Assembly (NCBI RefSeq): GCF_002929535.1
Contig: NZ_PJJO01000061.1
Location: 434,001-498,000, forward strand
DNA length: 64,000 bases
Direction: 5' to 3'
Source: Cryobacterium sp. Y11
GTDB lineage: Bacteria; Actinomycetota; Actinomycetes; Actinomycetales; Microbacteriaceae
The position numbers and the translations under genes were made by a program. A model generated the notes under the pieces. It searched no databases, was not told the origin of the DNA, and saw only the letters and a list, made by a program, of their open reading frames with translations. Below, in pieces: positions 1-10,771 of this stretch; the stretch's first letter is position 1; the number at the start of each line of letters is the position of its first letter.

Positions 1-848
1 TGCTACACCTGCTGGCTATCGCCCGCGAAGCCGAGGTCGAGCTCACCCTCGATGACTTCAACCGCATCGGCGACAAGGTTCCGCACATCGGTGACCTCAA
101 GCCGTTCGGCAAGTACGTCATGAACGACGTCGACCGCCAGGGCGGCGTTCCCGCCGTCATGCGCGCGCTGCTCGAAGCCGGTCTCATTCACGGTGACGCC
201 CTCACCGTGACCGGCAAGACCGTGGCCGAGAACCTCGCCGAGATCGACCCGCCCGCCCTCGACGGTGAGGTGCTGCGTACCCTCGACAACCCCATTCACC
301 AAAGCGGTGGCATCACCATCCTCAAGGGCACCTTCGCCCCGGAAGGCGCAGTCGTCAAGACCGCCGGATTCGACGCTGCCGTGTTCGAAGGACCGGCCCG
401 AGTGTTCGAGCGGGAACGCGCCGCGATGGACGCGCTCACCGAAGGCAAGATCTACAAGGGTGACGTTGTCATCATCCGCTACGAAGGCCCGAAGGGGGGG
501 CCTGGCATGCGCGAAATGCTCTCGATCACGGCCGCCATCAAGGGCGCAGGGCTCGGCTCCGATGTACTACTATTAACGGACGGTCGATTCTCAGGCGGCA
601 CAACCGGACTGTGTATCGGCCACATAGCACCCGAAGCGGTGGACGCAGGTCCAATCGCCTTCGTGCGCGATGGGGATCTGATACGGGTCGATATCGCAGC
701 TCGCACGCTGGACCTACTGGTCGCACCGGCTGAGCTGGCCGCCCGCCGAGATGGCTGGGCGCCCCTTCCCCCGCGCTATACCCGTGGCGTTCTCGCGAAG
801 TACGCCAAGCTCGTGCATTCCGCTGCTGAAGGCGCGATCACCGGCTAA
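1..848 (+). CDS. ilvD: Dihydroxy-acid dehydratase, C-terminal part (cut by window start)
   Basis: The reading frame is open from base 3 and the gene begins before the window, so only the C-terminal ~281 residues are seen. Dihydroxy-acid dehydratase removes water from 2,3-dihydroxy-isovalerate and 2,3-dihydroxy-3-methylvalerate in valine, isoleucine and leucine synthesis, using an Fe-S cluster and Mg2+. Recognisable family segments are [34 protein letters not shown] and the ending [18 protein letters not shown]. It lies 85 nt upstream of ilvB in the same direction and fits the ilv cluster. No damage is visible in the part present. An ATG inside the frame at 120 is internal and is not the true start. 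Confidence 0.96.
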   Translation, partial: LHLLAIAREAEVELTLDDFNRIGDKVPHIGDLKPFGKYVMNDVDRQGGVPAVMRALLEAGLIHGDALTVTGKTVAENLAEIDPPALDGEVLRTLDNPIHQSGGITILKGTFAPEGAVVKTAGFDAAVFEGPARVFERERAAMDALTEGKIYKGDVVIIRYEGPKGGPGMREMLSITAAIKGAGLGSDVLLLTDGRFSGGTTGLCIGHIAPEAVDAGPIAFVRDGDLIRVDIAARTLDLLVAPAELAARRDGWAPLPPRYTRGVLAKYAKLVHSAAEGAITG

Positions 849-896
849 CGACGTACCGGTTAGCTAGCGTGCCCCGAGTGGGCATGCTCTTAGATG

Positions 897-915
897 TCGA
901 AATGACCGATTTCGA
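897..915 (+). promoter_or_regulatory. Small hairpin just before the ilvB ribosome binding site
   Basis: TCGAAAT (897-903) and ATTTCGA (909-915) form a 7-bp stem with a 5-nt loop. AGGGA follows at about 918-922 and the ilvB ATG is at 934. The stem could affect access to the ribosome binding site, but this is inference from position only. Confidence 0.35.
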
Positions 916-933
916 AGTAGGGATTCAACCACC

Positions 934-2727
934 ATGACCACGGAACCCACTCCCGTGCCCTCGGCTCCCGCATCAGCGGAGCCGGAGATGCTCACCGGCT
1001 CAGGGGCGATCATTCGCACCCTTGAGCTGCTCGGCGTCACCGACGTCTTCGGAATCCCCGGTGGCGCCGTCATTCCGCTCTACGACGAGCTCATGACGCA
1101 AAACAAGATCCGCCACATCCTGGTGCGCCACGAACAGGGCGCCGGCCACGCGGCCGAGGGATACGCCTCAGCCACCGGCCGGGTCGGCGTCGCGATCGCC
1201 ACCAGCGGTCCGGGCGCGACCAACCTCGTCACCGCCATAGCGGATGCCTACATGGACTCGGTTCCGTTGCTCGCGATCACCGGCCAGGTGTTCTCGACCT
1301 CGATGGGAACGGATGCCTTTCAGGAGGCCGACATCATCGGCATCACCATGCCGATCACCAAGCACTCCTTCCTCGCCCGTACCGCTGCCGAGATTCCCGC
1401 CGCGATCGCCTCGGCCTATCACATCGCCTCCACCGGCCGCCCAGGCCCGGTGCTGGTGGACATCACCAAGGACGCGCAGCAGAACCTGGCGCCGTTCATC
1501 TGGCCGCCCAAACTCGACCTGCCCGGCTACCGACCGATCGTCAAGGCTCACGGCAAGCAGGTGCAGGCGGCAGCGCAGCTGCTGCTGGCCGCCAAGAAGC
1601 CCGTACTGTATGTGGGCGGCGGTGTTATTCGCGCCCACGCATCCGCTGAACTGCTCGCCCTGGCCGAGGCGACCGGTGCACCCGTCGTGACCACGCTCAT
1701 GGCACGCGGAGCCTTTCCCGACTCGCACCCCCAACACCTCGGTATGCCGGGCATGCACGGCACGGTTCCGGCCGTTCTCGCGCTGCAGGAAAGCGATCTC
1801 ATCATTTCGCTCGGGGCCCGCTTCGATGACCGGGTAACCGGAAAAATCAGCGAATTCGCGCCGAGCGCGAAGATCGTGCACGTTGACGTCGACCCGGCGG
1901 AGATTTCCAAGATTCGCTTCGCCGATGTACCCATCGTCGGTGACGCTAAGGACGTCATTGCCGACCTGATCATCGCCTGGGCGGAAGTCGCCCAGGCAGG
2001 CGCGTCCGACACAGCCGAGTGGTGGACCTACCTGCGCGGACTAAAAGAGGAGTTTCCGCTCGGTTTCACCGAGCCGACCGATGGTCTGCTCGCTCCGCAG
2101 TATGTGATCCAGCGCATCGGTGAGCTCACCGGACCCGAGGCGGTCTATGCGGCCGGCGTCGGTCAGCACCAGATGTGGGCCGCGCAGTTCATCAAGTACG
2201 AACGCCCCAACTCGTGGCTCAACTCCGGTGGCGCCGGAACCATGGGCTATTCCGTGCCGGCGGCGATGGGCGCCAAGGTGGCGGAGCCCGACCGGGTGGT
2301 CTGGTCGATCGACGGCGACGGCTGCTTCCAGATGACCAATCAGGAACTCGCCACCTGCACGATCAACCAGATCCCGATCAAGGTCGCGATCATCAACAAC
2401 TCCTCGCTCGGGATGGTGCGCCAGTGGCAGTCGCTGTTCTACGACGGGCGTCACTCCTTCACCGACCTCAACACCGGTCACGGTACCGCCATGGTTCCCG
2501 ACTTCGTCAAGATGGCGGATGCCTATGGCGCGCTCGGAATCCGGGTCACCAGCAAGGATCAGGTTGATGACGCCATCAAACTGGCCCTCGCCACCAACGA
2601 CCGACCGGTGGTGATCGACTTCATCGTGAGCCCCGGCGCCATGGTCTGGCCGATGGTTCCGCAGGGAGTCAGCAATAGTTTCGTTCAATACGCCAAAGAC
2701 CACGCACCGACCTGGGGAGACGAATAA
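934..2727 (+). CDS. ilvB: Acetolactate synthase, large catalytic subunit
   Basis: ThDP-dependent acetolactate/acetohydroxybutyrate synthase, the first common step of branched-chain amino acid synthesis; 597 residues, normal for the family. The N-terminal ThDP pyrimidine-binding domain carries [13 protein letters not shown] and the [14 protein letters not shown] motif with its catalytic Glu. A central FAD-type domain follows (about 210-340, [11 protein letters not shown]). The C-terminal ThDP domain has the [14 protein letters not shown]...IINN diphosphate/Mg motif (about 455-490). The preceding ~20 residues (Pro/Ser-rich) are a variable extension. ilvN follows after only 2 nt, so the two subunits are probably translationally coupled. 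Confidence 0.98.
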   Translation: MTTEPTPVPSAPASAEPEMLTGSGAIIRTLELLGVTDVFGIPGGAVIPLYDELMTQNKIRHILVRHEQGAGHAAEGYASATGRVGVAIATSGPGATNLVTAIADAYMDSVPLLAITGQVFSTSMGTDAFQEADIIGITMPITKHSFLARTAAEIPAAIASAYHIASTGRPGPVLVDITKDAQQNLAPFIWPPKLDLPGYRPIVKAHGKQVQAAAQLLLAAKKPVLYVGGGVIRAHASAELLALAEATGAPVVTTLMARGAFPDSHPQHLGMPGMHGTVPAVLALQESDLIISLGARFDDRVTGKISEFAPSAKIVHVDVDPAEISKIRFADVPIVGDAKDVIADLIIAWAEVAQAGASDTAEWWTYLRGLKEEFPLGFTEPTDGLLAPQYVIQRIGELTGPEAVYAAGVGQHQMWAAQFIKYERPNSWLNSGGAGTMGYSVPAAMGAKVAEPDRVVWSIDGDGCFQMTNQELATCTINQIPIKVAIINNSSLGMVRQWQSLFYDGRHSFTDLNTGHGTAMVPDFVKMADAYGALGIRVTSKDQVDDAIKLALATNDRPVVIDFIVSPGAMVWPMVPQGVSNSFVQYAKDHAPTWGDE

Positions 2728-2729
2728 CC

Positions 2730-4333
<1,604 letters not shown>

Positions 4334-4349
4334 GCATCCGCTTAAATAC

Positions 4350-4383
4350 GGGAAGGGGTCCTCGCTCGCGAGGGCCCCTTCCC
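4350..4383 (+). terminator. Hairpin terminator after ilvC
   Basis: GGGAAGGGG (4350-4358) pairs with CCCCTTCCC (4375-4383), continued inward by CCTCG/CGAGG around a CTCG loop, giving a ~15-bp stem with one G-T pair. There is no T-tract, as is common in high-GC actinobacteria. Confidence 0.75.
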
Positions 4384-4506
4384 CTGTGCCGGGCATCAGT
4401 GGCCTCGCCGAGCGTGTGGTGCTGGTGGGAATTCTGGGCTGGATCGTCTCGGTGAGCGCCGGCATCCGTCGTCTGCCCTAACCGGGCACCGTGGGCGGCA
4501 ACGGGA

Positions 4507-4512
4507 TACTCT
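4507..4512 (+). promoter_or_regulatory. -10 box TACTCT of a leaderless promoter
   Basis: TACTCT ends 6 nt before ATG 4519 and no Shine-Dalgarno sequence is present, so transcription probably starts at or next to the start codon. No convincing -35 element was found. Confidence 0.5.
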
Positions 4513-4518
4513 AGAAAA

Positions 4519-5019
4519 ATGAACGCCACACGGGATGACGACGCACTGAACTGGGCCGGTGACGACGATCCGACCCTGCAGCAGGGAGGCGGCCCGGCAA
4601 CGCCCGAGCCAACCGGCCTGCCAGAGGGATGGACTAGCCCGAAGCCCACAGCTGCCGGCCCGGAGCGCACGGCCGAGACTGACACAACGCCGGATGCCGT
4701 CGTCACCGACTCCGCCGAAGCGCCGCAGAGCTCGCTTGCCCTGGTCGGCATGGGAATTCTGGCCGGAATGTATCTGCTCTACACGATCGGCTGGTTTATC
4801 GGAGTGTCCCGAATACGGCAGCCCGTCACCGACGACCCGGTCGCGGAATTCATGTTCTCCCTCGGCGCCTGGCTCGCCGTCGCTGCGCCACTGGTGTGGT
4901 TCGGCGCGACCTATTGGCTCACCACGGCGCGACCGCGTGCCCGCCTGGTCTGGCTCCTGGTCGGTGTGCTCGTGCTCGCGCCGATTCCCTTCATTATCGG
5001 ATCGGGAGCGGGCGCATGA
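4519..5019 (+). CDS. Hypothetical three-helix membrane protein with acidic N-terminal tail
   Basis: 166 residues. The first ~72 are hydrophilic and low-complexity, rich in Asp, Pro, Thr and Gly (NWAGDDDPTLQQGG, GLPEGWTSPKP), and should be cytoplasmic. Three hydrophobic segments follow at about 73-93 (LALVGMGILAGMYLLYTIGW), 115-135 (FSLGAWLAVAAPLVWFGA) and 145-163 (LVWLLVGVLVLAPIPFII). I do not recognise a named family. It overlaps the next small membrane protein gene by 4 nt (ATGA), so the two are co-translated and may act together. A leaderless -10 box lies just before the ATG. Confidence 0.8.
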   Translation: MNATRDDDALNWAGDDDPTLQQGGGPATPEPTGLPEGWTSPKPTAAGPERTAETDTTPDAVVTDSAEAPQSSLALVGMGILAGMYLLYTIGWFIGVSRIRQPVTDDPVAEFMFSLGAWLAVAAPLVWFGATYWLTTARPRARLVWLLVGVLVLAPIPFIIGSGAGA

Positions 5020-5384
5020 GCGACAACGCATCGACCCAGAGCGCCGGCGCAACGACCCGCCGCCGTCCGCCAAAATGGCTGATGCTCACCATCGCCGTCG
5101 TCTTTGGCCTGTTCTACGCTTACGATGTCTGGGAAGCCATCGGTAATCTGGTCGGACTCAACCTGCAGGCCCAGTCCCTCGACACGCAGCTGAGCGGTTT
5201 TGGATGGACGGTGCTGATTATTGGCGTGCTCCTGCCGGTTCTCGTCTACGCCCTGGCCTACTGGATCGGGCGTAACCGGGCCTTCGGTGTGCAAGCTCTG
5301 ACCCTGCTTGTGGGACTCTGCGCCAGTGCTGCCGTCTCGCTCGACATGTCGGCCGTGTTCGGCCTGGGCAGACTGATCGTGTAG
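5016..5384 (+). CDS. Hypothetical small membrane protein
   Basis: 122 residues, starting at the ATG of an ATGA overlap with the upstream gene. The first ~24 residues are polar (SDNASTQSAGATTRRRPPK). Hydrophobic segments lie at about 25-45 (WLMLTIAVVFGLFYAYDVWE), 65-85 (FGWTVLIIGVLLPVLVYALAYW) and 92-120 (GVQALTLLVGLCASAAVSLDM). No known motif is seen. The tight coupling suggests a two-component membrane unit with the preceding gene; function unknown. Confidence 0.78.
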   Translation: MSDNASTQSAGATTRRRPPKWLMLTIAVVFGLFYAYDVWEAIGNLVGLNLQAQSLDTQLSGFGWTVLIIGVLLPVLVYALAYWIGRNRAFGVQALTLLVGLCASAAVSLDMSAVFGLGRLIV

Positions 5385-5387
5385 GTC

Positions 5388-5783
5388 TTAGAGCACAGCA
5401 ACCACAAGTAATGCCATGAGTACCAGTTGGGCGATCAGCCGTGGAACCAGCGGTATAGCTATCCGTCCAAATCGTTTCTTGTGCCGGGCGGCATAGGCGT
5501 TGGCCGGAAATACCGCCGCGAGAAACACGACGAGCGCCCCGGCGGCCAGCATCATGGTCGGCGGGAACAGCAGTCCCAGGCCCCCCGCGATCTCGCACAC
5601 CCCGGTGAACACAACGAGATTGGTCGGATTAGCCAGCCCCGGGCTGCGCAGGCGCGGGGGAATCATCGCCGCCATCGTGCGCTGCACGGATGGTTGAAAA
5701 TGAGTCATCCCCGCGCCGATGAAGACGATCCCCAGCACGACGCGCAGGCCCAATTGGAGTCCGTCTATTACCTCGTTGCTCAT
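5388..5783 (-). CDS. DoxX-like membrane protein
   Basis: 131 residues and four predicted helices, matching the DoxX/DoxX-like fold: LGLRVVLGIVFIGAGMTHF at the N-terminus, GVCEIAGGLGLLFPPTMMLA in the middle and LIAQLVLMALLVVAVL at the end. Members of the family have been linked to redox and quinone chemistry, but no catalytic residue can be assigned here. The gene converges on the preceding membrane protein (3 nt gap) and diverges from serA. A CACAAT -10-like sequence lies 6 nt before its ATG, suggesting a leaderless message. Confidence 0.82.
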   Translation of the reverse strand: MSNEVIDGLQLGLRVVLGIVFIGAGMTHFQPSVQRTMAAMIPPRLRSPGLANPTNLVVFTGVCEIAGGLGLLFPPTMMLAAGALVVFLAAVFPANAYAARHKKRFGRIAIPLVPRLIAQLVLMALLVVAVL

Positions 5784-5802
5784 TGCTCAATTGTGCAGCC
5801 GG

Positions 5803-5808
5803 TAGGCT
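5803..5808 (+). promoter_or_regulatory. Possible -10 box (TAGGCT) for serA
   Basis: TAGGCT is identical to the -10 proposed for tRNA-Gln in this window. It lies about 60 nt before the serA TTG start, leaving a leader with AAGGA at 5855-5859. No good -35 is seen at 16-18 nt spacing, so this is tentative. Confidence 0.35.
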
Positions 5809-5869
5809 GGAAAGCGAGTAGCGCCCATTGTCGCGCCGCCAAGACTTGCAATCTAAGGATCCGATTTTA

Positions 5870-7462
5870 TTGTCGAAGCCCGTTGTCCTGATCGCCGAAG
5901 AACTGTCCCCCGCCACCGTCGATGCTCTCGGGCCCGACTTTGACATTCACCACGTCGACGGCACGGATCGGTCCGCGTTGTTCGCTGAGCTTGCCACCGC
6001 GCAGGCCGTTCTGGTGCGTTCCGCTACCAAAATGGATGCCGAAGCCATCCACGCGGCTCCCTTCTTGAAGGTTATTGCCCGTGCGGGCGTCGGCTTGGAC
6101 AACGTCGACATCAAGGCCGCTACAGCGGCCGGCGTCATGGTCGTCAATGCCCCAACGTCCAACATCATCTCGGCCGCCGAGCTGACCGTTGGGCACATTC
6201 TGAGCCTGGCCCGGCACATTCCGGCCGCTTCTGGCGCCCTCGCCGACGGAGCGTGGAAGCGCTCCAAGTACACCGGTGTCGAGCTGTACGAGAAGACCAT
6301 CGGCATCATCGGCCTCGGCCGTATCGGTGCGCTCATCACCGCCCGCATGCAGGCCTTCGGCACCAACGTCATCGCCTACGACCCCTACATCACCTCGGCC
6401 CGCGCCCAGCAGCTCGGCGTGACCCCGGTCACCCTCGACGAACTGCTCGCGCAGTCCGACTTCGTCACCATCCACATGCCGAAGACCCCGGAGACCACGG
6501 GAATGATCGGTGCAGCGCAGCTGAAGCTGATGAAGCCGACGGCGTTCGTCGTCAACGTCGCCCGCGGCGGACTCATCGACGAAGAAGCGCTGCACGAGGC
6601 ACTCGTGGCCGGCACCATTGCCGGCGCGGGCCTTGACGTGTTCGTCAGCGAACCGCCGACCGGGTCGCCGCTCCTGGGCCTCGACAACATCATCACGACC
6701 CCGCACCTCGGCGCCTCGACCGACGAAGCGCAGGAAAAGGCCGGCGTGTCCGTGGCCAAATCCGTGCGCCTTGCACTCTCCGGTGAGCTCGTGCCCGACG
6801 CGGTCAACGTGGCCGGCGGCGTCATTGACCCCTACGTGCGCCCCGGCATTCCGCTGGTCGAAAAGCTCGGCCAGGTATTCTCCGGCCTCGCCGCGCACAG
6901 CCCGCTCACCAGCGTCGACATTGAAGTACGCGGCGAACTGGTCGAGTACGACGTGAGTGTGCTCAAGCTCGCAGCGCTCAAGGGCATCTTCACCAACGTG
7001 GTCAGCGAAACCGTCTCGTACGTCAACGCTCCGCTGCTCGCCGAACAGCGCGGCGTCACCGTGCGTATGCTCACCGACGCCGAATCGCCCGAGTACCGCA
7101 ATGTCATCACGCTGCGCGGTGCCCTGGCGGACGGCTCGCAGGTCTCCGTCTCTGGCACCCTCACCGGCACCAAGCAGATCGAGAAGATCGTCGAGATCAA
7201 CGGGTATGACGTCGAGGTTCCGTTCGCCAAGAACCTCATCGTCATGCTCTACACCGACCGCCCCGGAATCGTCGCCGTCTACGGCCGCGAGTTCGGTGAG
7301 GCCAACATTAACATCGCCGGCATGCAGATCGCCCGCCACGTGGCTGGCGGCAAGGCGCTCAGCGTTCTCACCGTCGACTCCGAGGTTCCGGCCGGACTGC
7401 TCACCTCGGTGCGCGCCGCGATCGACGCCGACATCATGGTGGAGATCGACCTGACCGAGTAG
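5870..7462 (+). CDS. serA: D-3-phosphoglycerate dehydrogenase
   Basis: NAD-dependent oxidation of 3-phosphoglycerate, the first step of serine synthesis. I place the start at TTG 5870, giving SKPVVLIAEELSPATVDALG, the family N-terminus, with AAGGA 10 nt upstream; an in-frame ATG at 5828 would add 14 unrelated residues. The product has 530 residues, the long type 1 form also found in mycobacteria. It carries a substrate-binding domain, the NAD Rossmann motif GLGRIGALIT (about 143-152), catalytic Arg/Glu/His regions (NVARGGLIDE; TPHLGAST), then an intervening domain and a C-terminal ACT domain that usually mediates serine inhibition (about 455-530). Confidence 0.96.
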   Translation: MSKPVVLIAEELSPATVDALGPDFDIHHVDGTDRSALFAELATAQAVLVRSATKMDAEAIHAAPFLKVIARAGVGLDNVDIKAATAAGVMVVNAPTSNIISAAELTVGHILSLARHIPAASGALADGAWKRSKYTGVELYEKTIGIIGLGRIGALITARMQAFGTNVIAYDPYITSARAQQLGVTPVTLDELLAQSDFVTIHMPKTPETTGMIGAAQLKLMKPTAFVVNVARGGLIDEEALHEALVAGTIAGAGLDVFVSEPPTGSPLLGLDNIITTPHLGASTDEAQEKAGVSVAKSVRLALSGELVPDAVNVAGGVIDPYVRPGIPLVEKLGQVFSGLAAHSPLTSVDIEVRGELVEYDVSVLKLAALKGIFTNVVSETVSYVNAPLLAEQRGVTVRMLTDAESPEYRNVITLRGALADGSQVSVSGTLTGTKQIEKIVEINGYDVEVPFAKNLIVMLYTDRPGIVAVYGREFGEANINIAGMQIARHVAGGKALSVLTVDSEVPAGLLTSVRAAIDADIMVEIDLTE

Positions 7463-7473
7463 GTTCGTTCAGA

Positions 7474-7520
7474 ACGGATGCGGGTGGGCGCCTGCAGAGC
7501 CGGCGCCCACCCGCATCCGT
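7474..7520 (+). terminator. Terminator hairpin after serA
   Basis: A perfect 19-bp inverted repeat (7474-7492 and 7502-7520; arms begin ACGGATGCGGG) encloses a 9-nt loop, 11 nt after the serA stop. No T-tract follows. The GGATGC word frequent in this genome forms part of the arms. Confidence 0.8.
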
Positions 7521-7554
7521 CTTGAAGCTGCTGCAAATCCGTGAGAATTTCAAG

Positions 7555-7620
7555 AGTGAGGGGTTGGAAATCGACCGTGTTATGCGGGGTCGGTTTCCGG
7601 TCGATGTTCGACCCCTCACT
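7555..7620 (+). promoter_or_regulatory. Structured leader with alternative hairpins before the MFS gene
   Basis: Outer arms AGTGAGGGGT (7555-7564) and ACCCCTCACT (7611-7620) are perfect complements. Inside them, ATCGACCG (7570-7577) can pair with CGGTCGAT (7598-7605). Alternatively GGAAATCGACC (7566-7576) can pair with GGTCGGTTTCC (7588-7598), with one G-T pair. The last two pairings share bases and exclude each other. The element ends 11 nt before the MFS start, so it could be a cis-acting RNA switch, an attenuator or a dimeric operator. Confidence 0.5.
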
Positions 7621-7631
7621 GGACGGGTTGA

Positions 7632-9260
7632 TTGAGCGAGAAAGTGATTGAGATCGTGTCTGTCCCTGTTGTTCCCAAAGAACCCGCTGACTCGACCGGT
7701 GCCGACGTGACCAGCGCCGACTCGACCGGTGTTGCCGCGCAACAGACCGGGGGAGCGGCATCCGCTCTGCCAATCGTGCACGACCGCCGACGCTGGTGGG
7801 CGCTGGCGGTGCTCATGCTTCCGGTGCTGCTCGTGTCGATTGACAACACCGTGCTCAACTTTGCGCTGCCCGCCATCTCGGAGGCGACCCGGCCGAGCGG
7901 TGTACAGCTGCTCTGGATGGTCGACATTTACCCGCTCGTGCTCGCCGGCCTGCTCGTGGCCATGGGCAGCCTCGGTGACCGCATTGGGCGTCGTCGCCTG
8001 CTCCTGATCGGCTCGGCCGGTTTCGGCGTGGTCTCGGTGGCCGCGGCCTTCTCGCCGAGTATCGACTGGCTCATCGCGGCTCGCGCCGTGCTCGGCTTCT
8101 TCGGCGCCATGCTCATGCCATCGACCCTGTCGCTGCTGCGGTCGACCTTCGTGCACCGTGACCAACGCCGCCTGGCTATCGCGATCTGGGCCACCGGGTT
8201 TGCGGCCGGCAGCGCGCTCGGCCCGGTCGTCGGCGGTATTCTGCTCGAGCACTTCGCCTGGGGCTCGGTGTTTCTGCTCGCCGTTCCGCTGTTGCTGCCG
8301 CTGCTCGTGCTGGCGCCGCTGCTCGTGACCGAATCGCGCGACCCGAAGCCGGGTCGCATCGACTTTCTGAGCATCGTGCTCTCGCTGGCAACCATGCTGC
8401 CGATCGTCTACGGCATCAAGACCATCGCGCAGAACGGGCCGAGTGCGCTCACCGTCGCGCCGGTTGTGCTCGGCCTGGCCCTCGGCGCGCTGTTCGTGCG
8501 TCGGCAATTGCGCCTGCCCAGCCCCATGCTCGACATGAGCCTGTTTCGGCGTGGCTCGTTCAGCGGAGCCGTCGGCATCAACCTGCTGAGCGTCACCGCG
8601 CTCGTCGGATGCCTGTTTTTCATCTCGCAGCACCTGCAGCTCGTGCTGGGGCTGTCGCCGATGGTGGCCGGGCTGGTGCTTGTGCCGGGACTGGTTGCGA
8701 TGATCGTGGCCGGGCTGGTTATTGTGCCGATTGCGCGCCGCGTGCGCCCGTCGCGAGTCGTGCCGATCGCCCTGCTCTTCTCGGCGGTGGGCTTTGCCTC
8801 GATCGCCGTGCGCGGCGGCGAGATCGATGCCGCGTGGATCGGCGTGGCGTTCGTGCTGCTTGGCGTTGGCATCGGGGCGGCCGAGACTGTCTCGAACGAG
8901 CTGATCGTGGCGACGGCTCCGGCGGATAAGGCGGGGGCGGCATCCGCTGTGTCGGAAACCGCCTACGAACTGGGGGCGGTACTCGGAACGGCGATTCTCG
9001 GCACCATTCTCACGGCGTCGTACCGCGCGGCCGTGCTGCTGCCCGACGGGCTGACCGCTGCCGAGCGGCTGGCAGCGGGAGAAACCCTGGGCGGCGCGGT
9101 TGCGGTGTCCGGCCAGCTGCCCGCCGACACGGCCAGGCAACTGCTCGACTCGGCGCGGCACGCCTTCGACAGCGGCGTCGGGCTGAGCGCCTGGATCGGT
9201 GTAGCCCTCGTGTTAGGCGCGGCCATAGTGGCCGTGATAAGTCTGCGCCGAGCCCGCTAA
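7632..9260 (+). CDS. MFS transporter, DHA2 (14-helix, QacA/EmrB-like) family
   Basis: 542 residues, 14 predicted helices, the drug:H+ antiporter-2 type. The family motif after helix 2 is clear (GSLGDRIGRRRLLLIGSAGF, about residues 112-131), as is the antiporter motif C-like stretch ATGFAAGSALGPVVGGILLE in the fifth helix region. The N-terminal ~50 residues are polar and Val/Asp/Ser-rich. The start is uncertain: TTG 7632, GTG 7644 and GTG 7656 are all possible and none has a strong ribosome binding site. It is a single gene between two strong hairpins. The substrate cannot be told from sequence; export of a cationic or amphipathic drug is the usual role. Confidence 0.88.
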   Translation: MSEKVIEIVSVPVVPKEPADSTGADVTSADSTGVAAQQTGGAASALPIVHDRRRWWALAVLMLPVLLVSIDNTVLNFALPAISEATRPSGVQLLWMVDIYPLVLAGLLVAMGSLGDRIGRRRLLLIGSAGFGVVSVAAAFSPSIDWLIAARAVLGFFGAMLMPSTLSLLRSTFVHRDQRRLAIAIWATGFAAGSALGPVVGGILLEHFAWGSVFLLAVPLLLPLLVLAPLLVTESRDPKPGRIDFLSIVLSLATMLPIVYGIKTIAQNGPSALTVAPVVLGLALGALFVRRQLRLPSPMLDMSLFRRGSFSGAVGINLLSVTALVGCLFFISQHLQLVLGLSPMVAGLVLVPGLVAMIVAGLVIVPIARRVRPSRVVPIALLFSAVGFASIAVRGGEIDAAWIGVAFVLLGVGIGAAETVSNELIVATAPADKAGAASAVSETAYELGAVLGTAILGTILTASYRAAVLLPDGLTAAERLAAGETLGGAVAVSGQLPADTARQLLDSARHAFDSGVGLSAWIGVALVLGAAIVAVISLRRAR

Positions 9261-9272
9261 CCACCACTCGAA

Positions 9273-9321
9273 AGCGGGAAAAACGTTGCTTCAGCACTCG
9301 TGAAGCAACACTTTTTCCGCT
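9273..9321. terminator. Bidirectional terminator between MFS gene and minus-strand gene
   Basis: GTTGCTTCA (9285-9293) pairs with TGAAGCAAC (9301-9309), extended by AGCGGGAAAAA (9273-9283) against TTTTTCCGCT (9312-9321). The A-run and T-run allow U-tract termination in both directions for the two convergent genes. Confidence 0.88.
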
Positions 9322-9336
9322 CTCGCGAGCAGGTGC

Positions 9337-9591
9337 TTAGACGTCGTCGATCGAGTTCTCGCGGCGGGTGACCTGCTCGCCGTTCGCCGGGTCGGCGATC
9401 GTGCGAGTGGTACTCACACTGTTGCGGCGGCGCGTCATGAGCACGACGCCGAGGATCGTGACGAGCGCACCGGCGGCGAGCAAAATATAGCCCACGAGCT
9501 GCAGGTCGACTCCGGTGACGGTGATATCGAGGGCCCAGACCAAAATGGCGCCGACGACCAACAGAAAGATTCCCAGTCCGATACTCATCAT
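9337..9591 (-). CDS. Small two-helix membrane protein (DUF6458-like)
   Basis: 84 residues with hydrophobic segments at about 3-23 (IGLGIFLLVVGAILVWAL) and 33-53 (VGYILLAAGALVTILGVVLM), then a basic RRR and a polar tail containing Arg, Glu and Asp (VTRRENSIDDV). The size and layout match a small protein family common in Microbacteriaceae and relatives (I recall it as DUF6458). Two ATGs sit in tandem at the start, preceded by AAGGAAAG. Function unknown. Confidence 0.82.
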   Translation of the reverse strand: MMSIGLGIFLLVVGAILVWALDITVTGVDLQLVGYILLAAGALVTILGVVLMTRRRNSVSTTRTIADPANGEQVTRRENSIDDV

Positions 9592-9700
9592 TTCCCGCTT
9601 TCCTTTGATGGTGCGCTGGTGACCAGCCTAGGCACTTCAGTGAGAAAGGTAAGGTTTGACTATACGCAATTCAGGTGTTTGTTGACTGATTCGGAGCCGC

Positions 9701-10771
9701 ATGTCTCGTACTATCAAACTCGCAGTCATTCCCGGAGACGGGATTGGACCGGAAGTTGTCGCTGAAGCCGTGAAGGTGCTCGGCGCCGTCACCGCTCGCG
9801 ACGACGTCACGATAGAGACGAGCACGTTCCTGCTCGGGGCCGCCCGGTTCCTCGAAACCGGCGATGTGCTCACCGACGCCGACCTCGCGTCGATTCAGCA
9901 GCATGACGCCATCCTGCTTGGCGCCGTCGGCGGCGTTCCCGGCGATCCGCGCCTGAAAGACGCCAACATTGAACGCGGGCTGCTGCTCGGCCTGCGCTTC
10001 GCCCTCGATCACTACGTGAACCTGCGACCCTGCACCATTTACCCCGGCGTGACGAGTCCGCTTGCCGCCCCCGGCGTGGTCGATTTCATCGTCGTGCGCG
10101 AGGGGACAGAAGGCCCGTATGTCGGCAACGGCGGCGCCATCCGCCGCGGCACCGCGCAGGAAATCGCCAACGAAGTCTCCGTCAACACCGCTTACGGCGT
10201 GGAACGCGTCGTGCGCTACGCCTTCGAGGTGGCCAAGGGACGAGAACGCAAACGCCTCACCCTCGTGCACAAGACCAACGTGCTCGTCTTCGCCGGCAGC
10301 CTGTGGCAGCGCATCGTGAACGAGGTGGCTCTCGAATACCCCCAGGTCACGGTGGATTATCTGCACGTCGATGCTGCGACGATCTTCTTCGTCACGAATC
10401 CGAGTAGATTTGATGTACTCGTCACCGACAACCTCTTTGGCGATATTCTCACCGATTTGGCAGCGGCAATCAGCGGCGGCATCGGCCTGGCAGCCTCCGG
10501 AAATATCAACCCGACGGGTCGCTTTCCCAGCATGTTCGAGCCGGTGCACGGCTCGGCCCCCGATATCGCCGGCCAGCAAGTCGCCGACCCGACCGCGGCC
10601 ATCCTCTCAGTGGCGCTGCTGCTGGACCACCTCGGTCTGACGGATGCTGCGACTCGGGTCAACGAGGCGGTCACCGACGACCTGGCGCGCCGCACCGCCA
10701 CGGCACGACGCAGCACGGCTGAGGTGGGAGACGCCATCGTGACGCTTCTGACAGACAAGGTACTCAAATGA
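9701..10771 (+). CDS. leuB: 3-isopropylmalate dehydrogenase
   Basis: NAD-dependent oxidative decarboxylation of 3-isopropylmalate in leucine synthesis. It has 356 residues. The N-terminus [21 protein letters not shown] is split across the usual GDGIGPE motif, the substrate Arg/Tyr region is present ([19 protein letters not shown]), and the C-terminal Mg/NAD site has [20 protein letters not shown] and [17 protein letters not shown] lies 5-6 nt before the ATG. ilvE follows with a 4-nt overlap, so the two are translationally coupled. The leuB-ilvE-FAH-gltX order resembles that of mycobacteria. Confidence 0.97.
   Translation: MSRTIKLAVIPGDGIGPEVVAEAVKVLGAVTARDDVTIETSTFLLGAARFLETGDVLTDADLASIQQHDAILLGAVGGVPGDPRLKDANIERGLLLGLRFALDHYVNLRPCTIYPGVTSPLAAPGVVDFIVVREGTEGPYVGNGGAIRRGTAQEIANEVSVNTAYGVERVVRYAFEVAKGRERKRLTLVHKTNVLVFAGSLWQRIVNEVALEYPQVTVDYLHVDAATIFFVTNPSRFDVLVTDNLFGDILTDLAAAISGGIGLAASGNINPTGRFPSMFEPVHGSAPDIAGQQVADPTAAILSVALLLDHLGLTDAATRVNEAVTDDLARRTATARRSTAEVGDAIVTLLTDKVLK

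Noticed and set aside
884-937. 17-codon frame ([17 protein letters not shown]) overlapping the ilvB start, as a possible branched-chain leader peptide
   Set aside because: There is no run of Leu, Ile or Val codons, no competing hairpins follow, and it ends inside the ilvB start codon region. It is probably chance.
7434-9161. Long minus-strand open frame opposite the MFS transporter
   Set aside because: Its Arg/His/Gln-rich translation has no family features and mirrors the third-position GC bias of the real gene. The same holds for long antisense frames over serA (5867-7339) and the DUF58/TGase genes (46692-48138).
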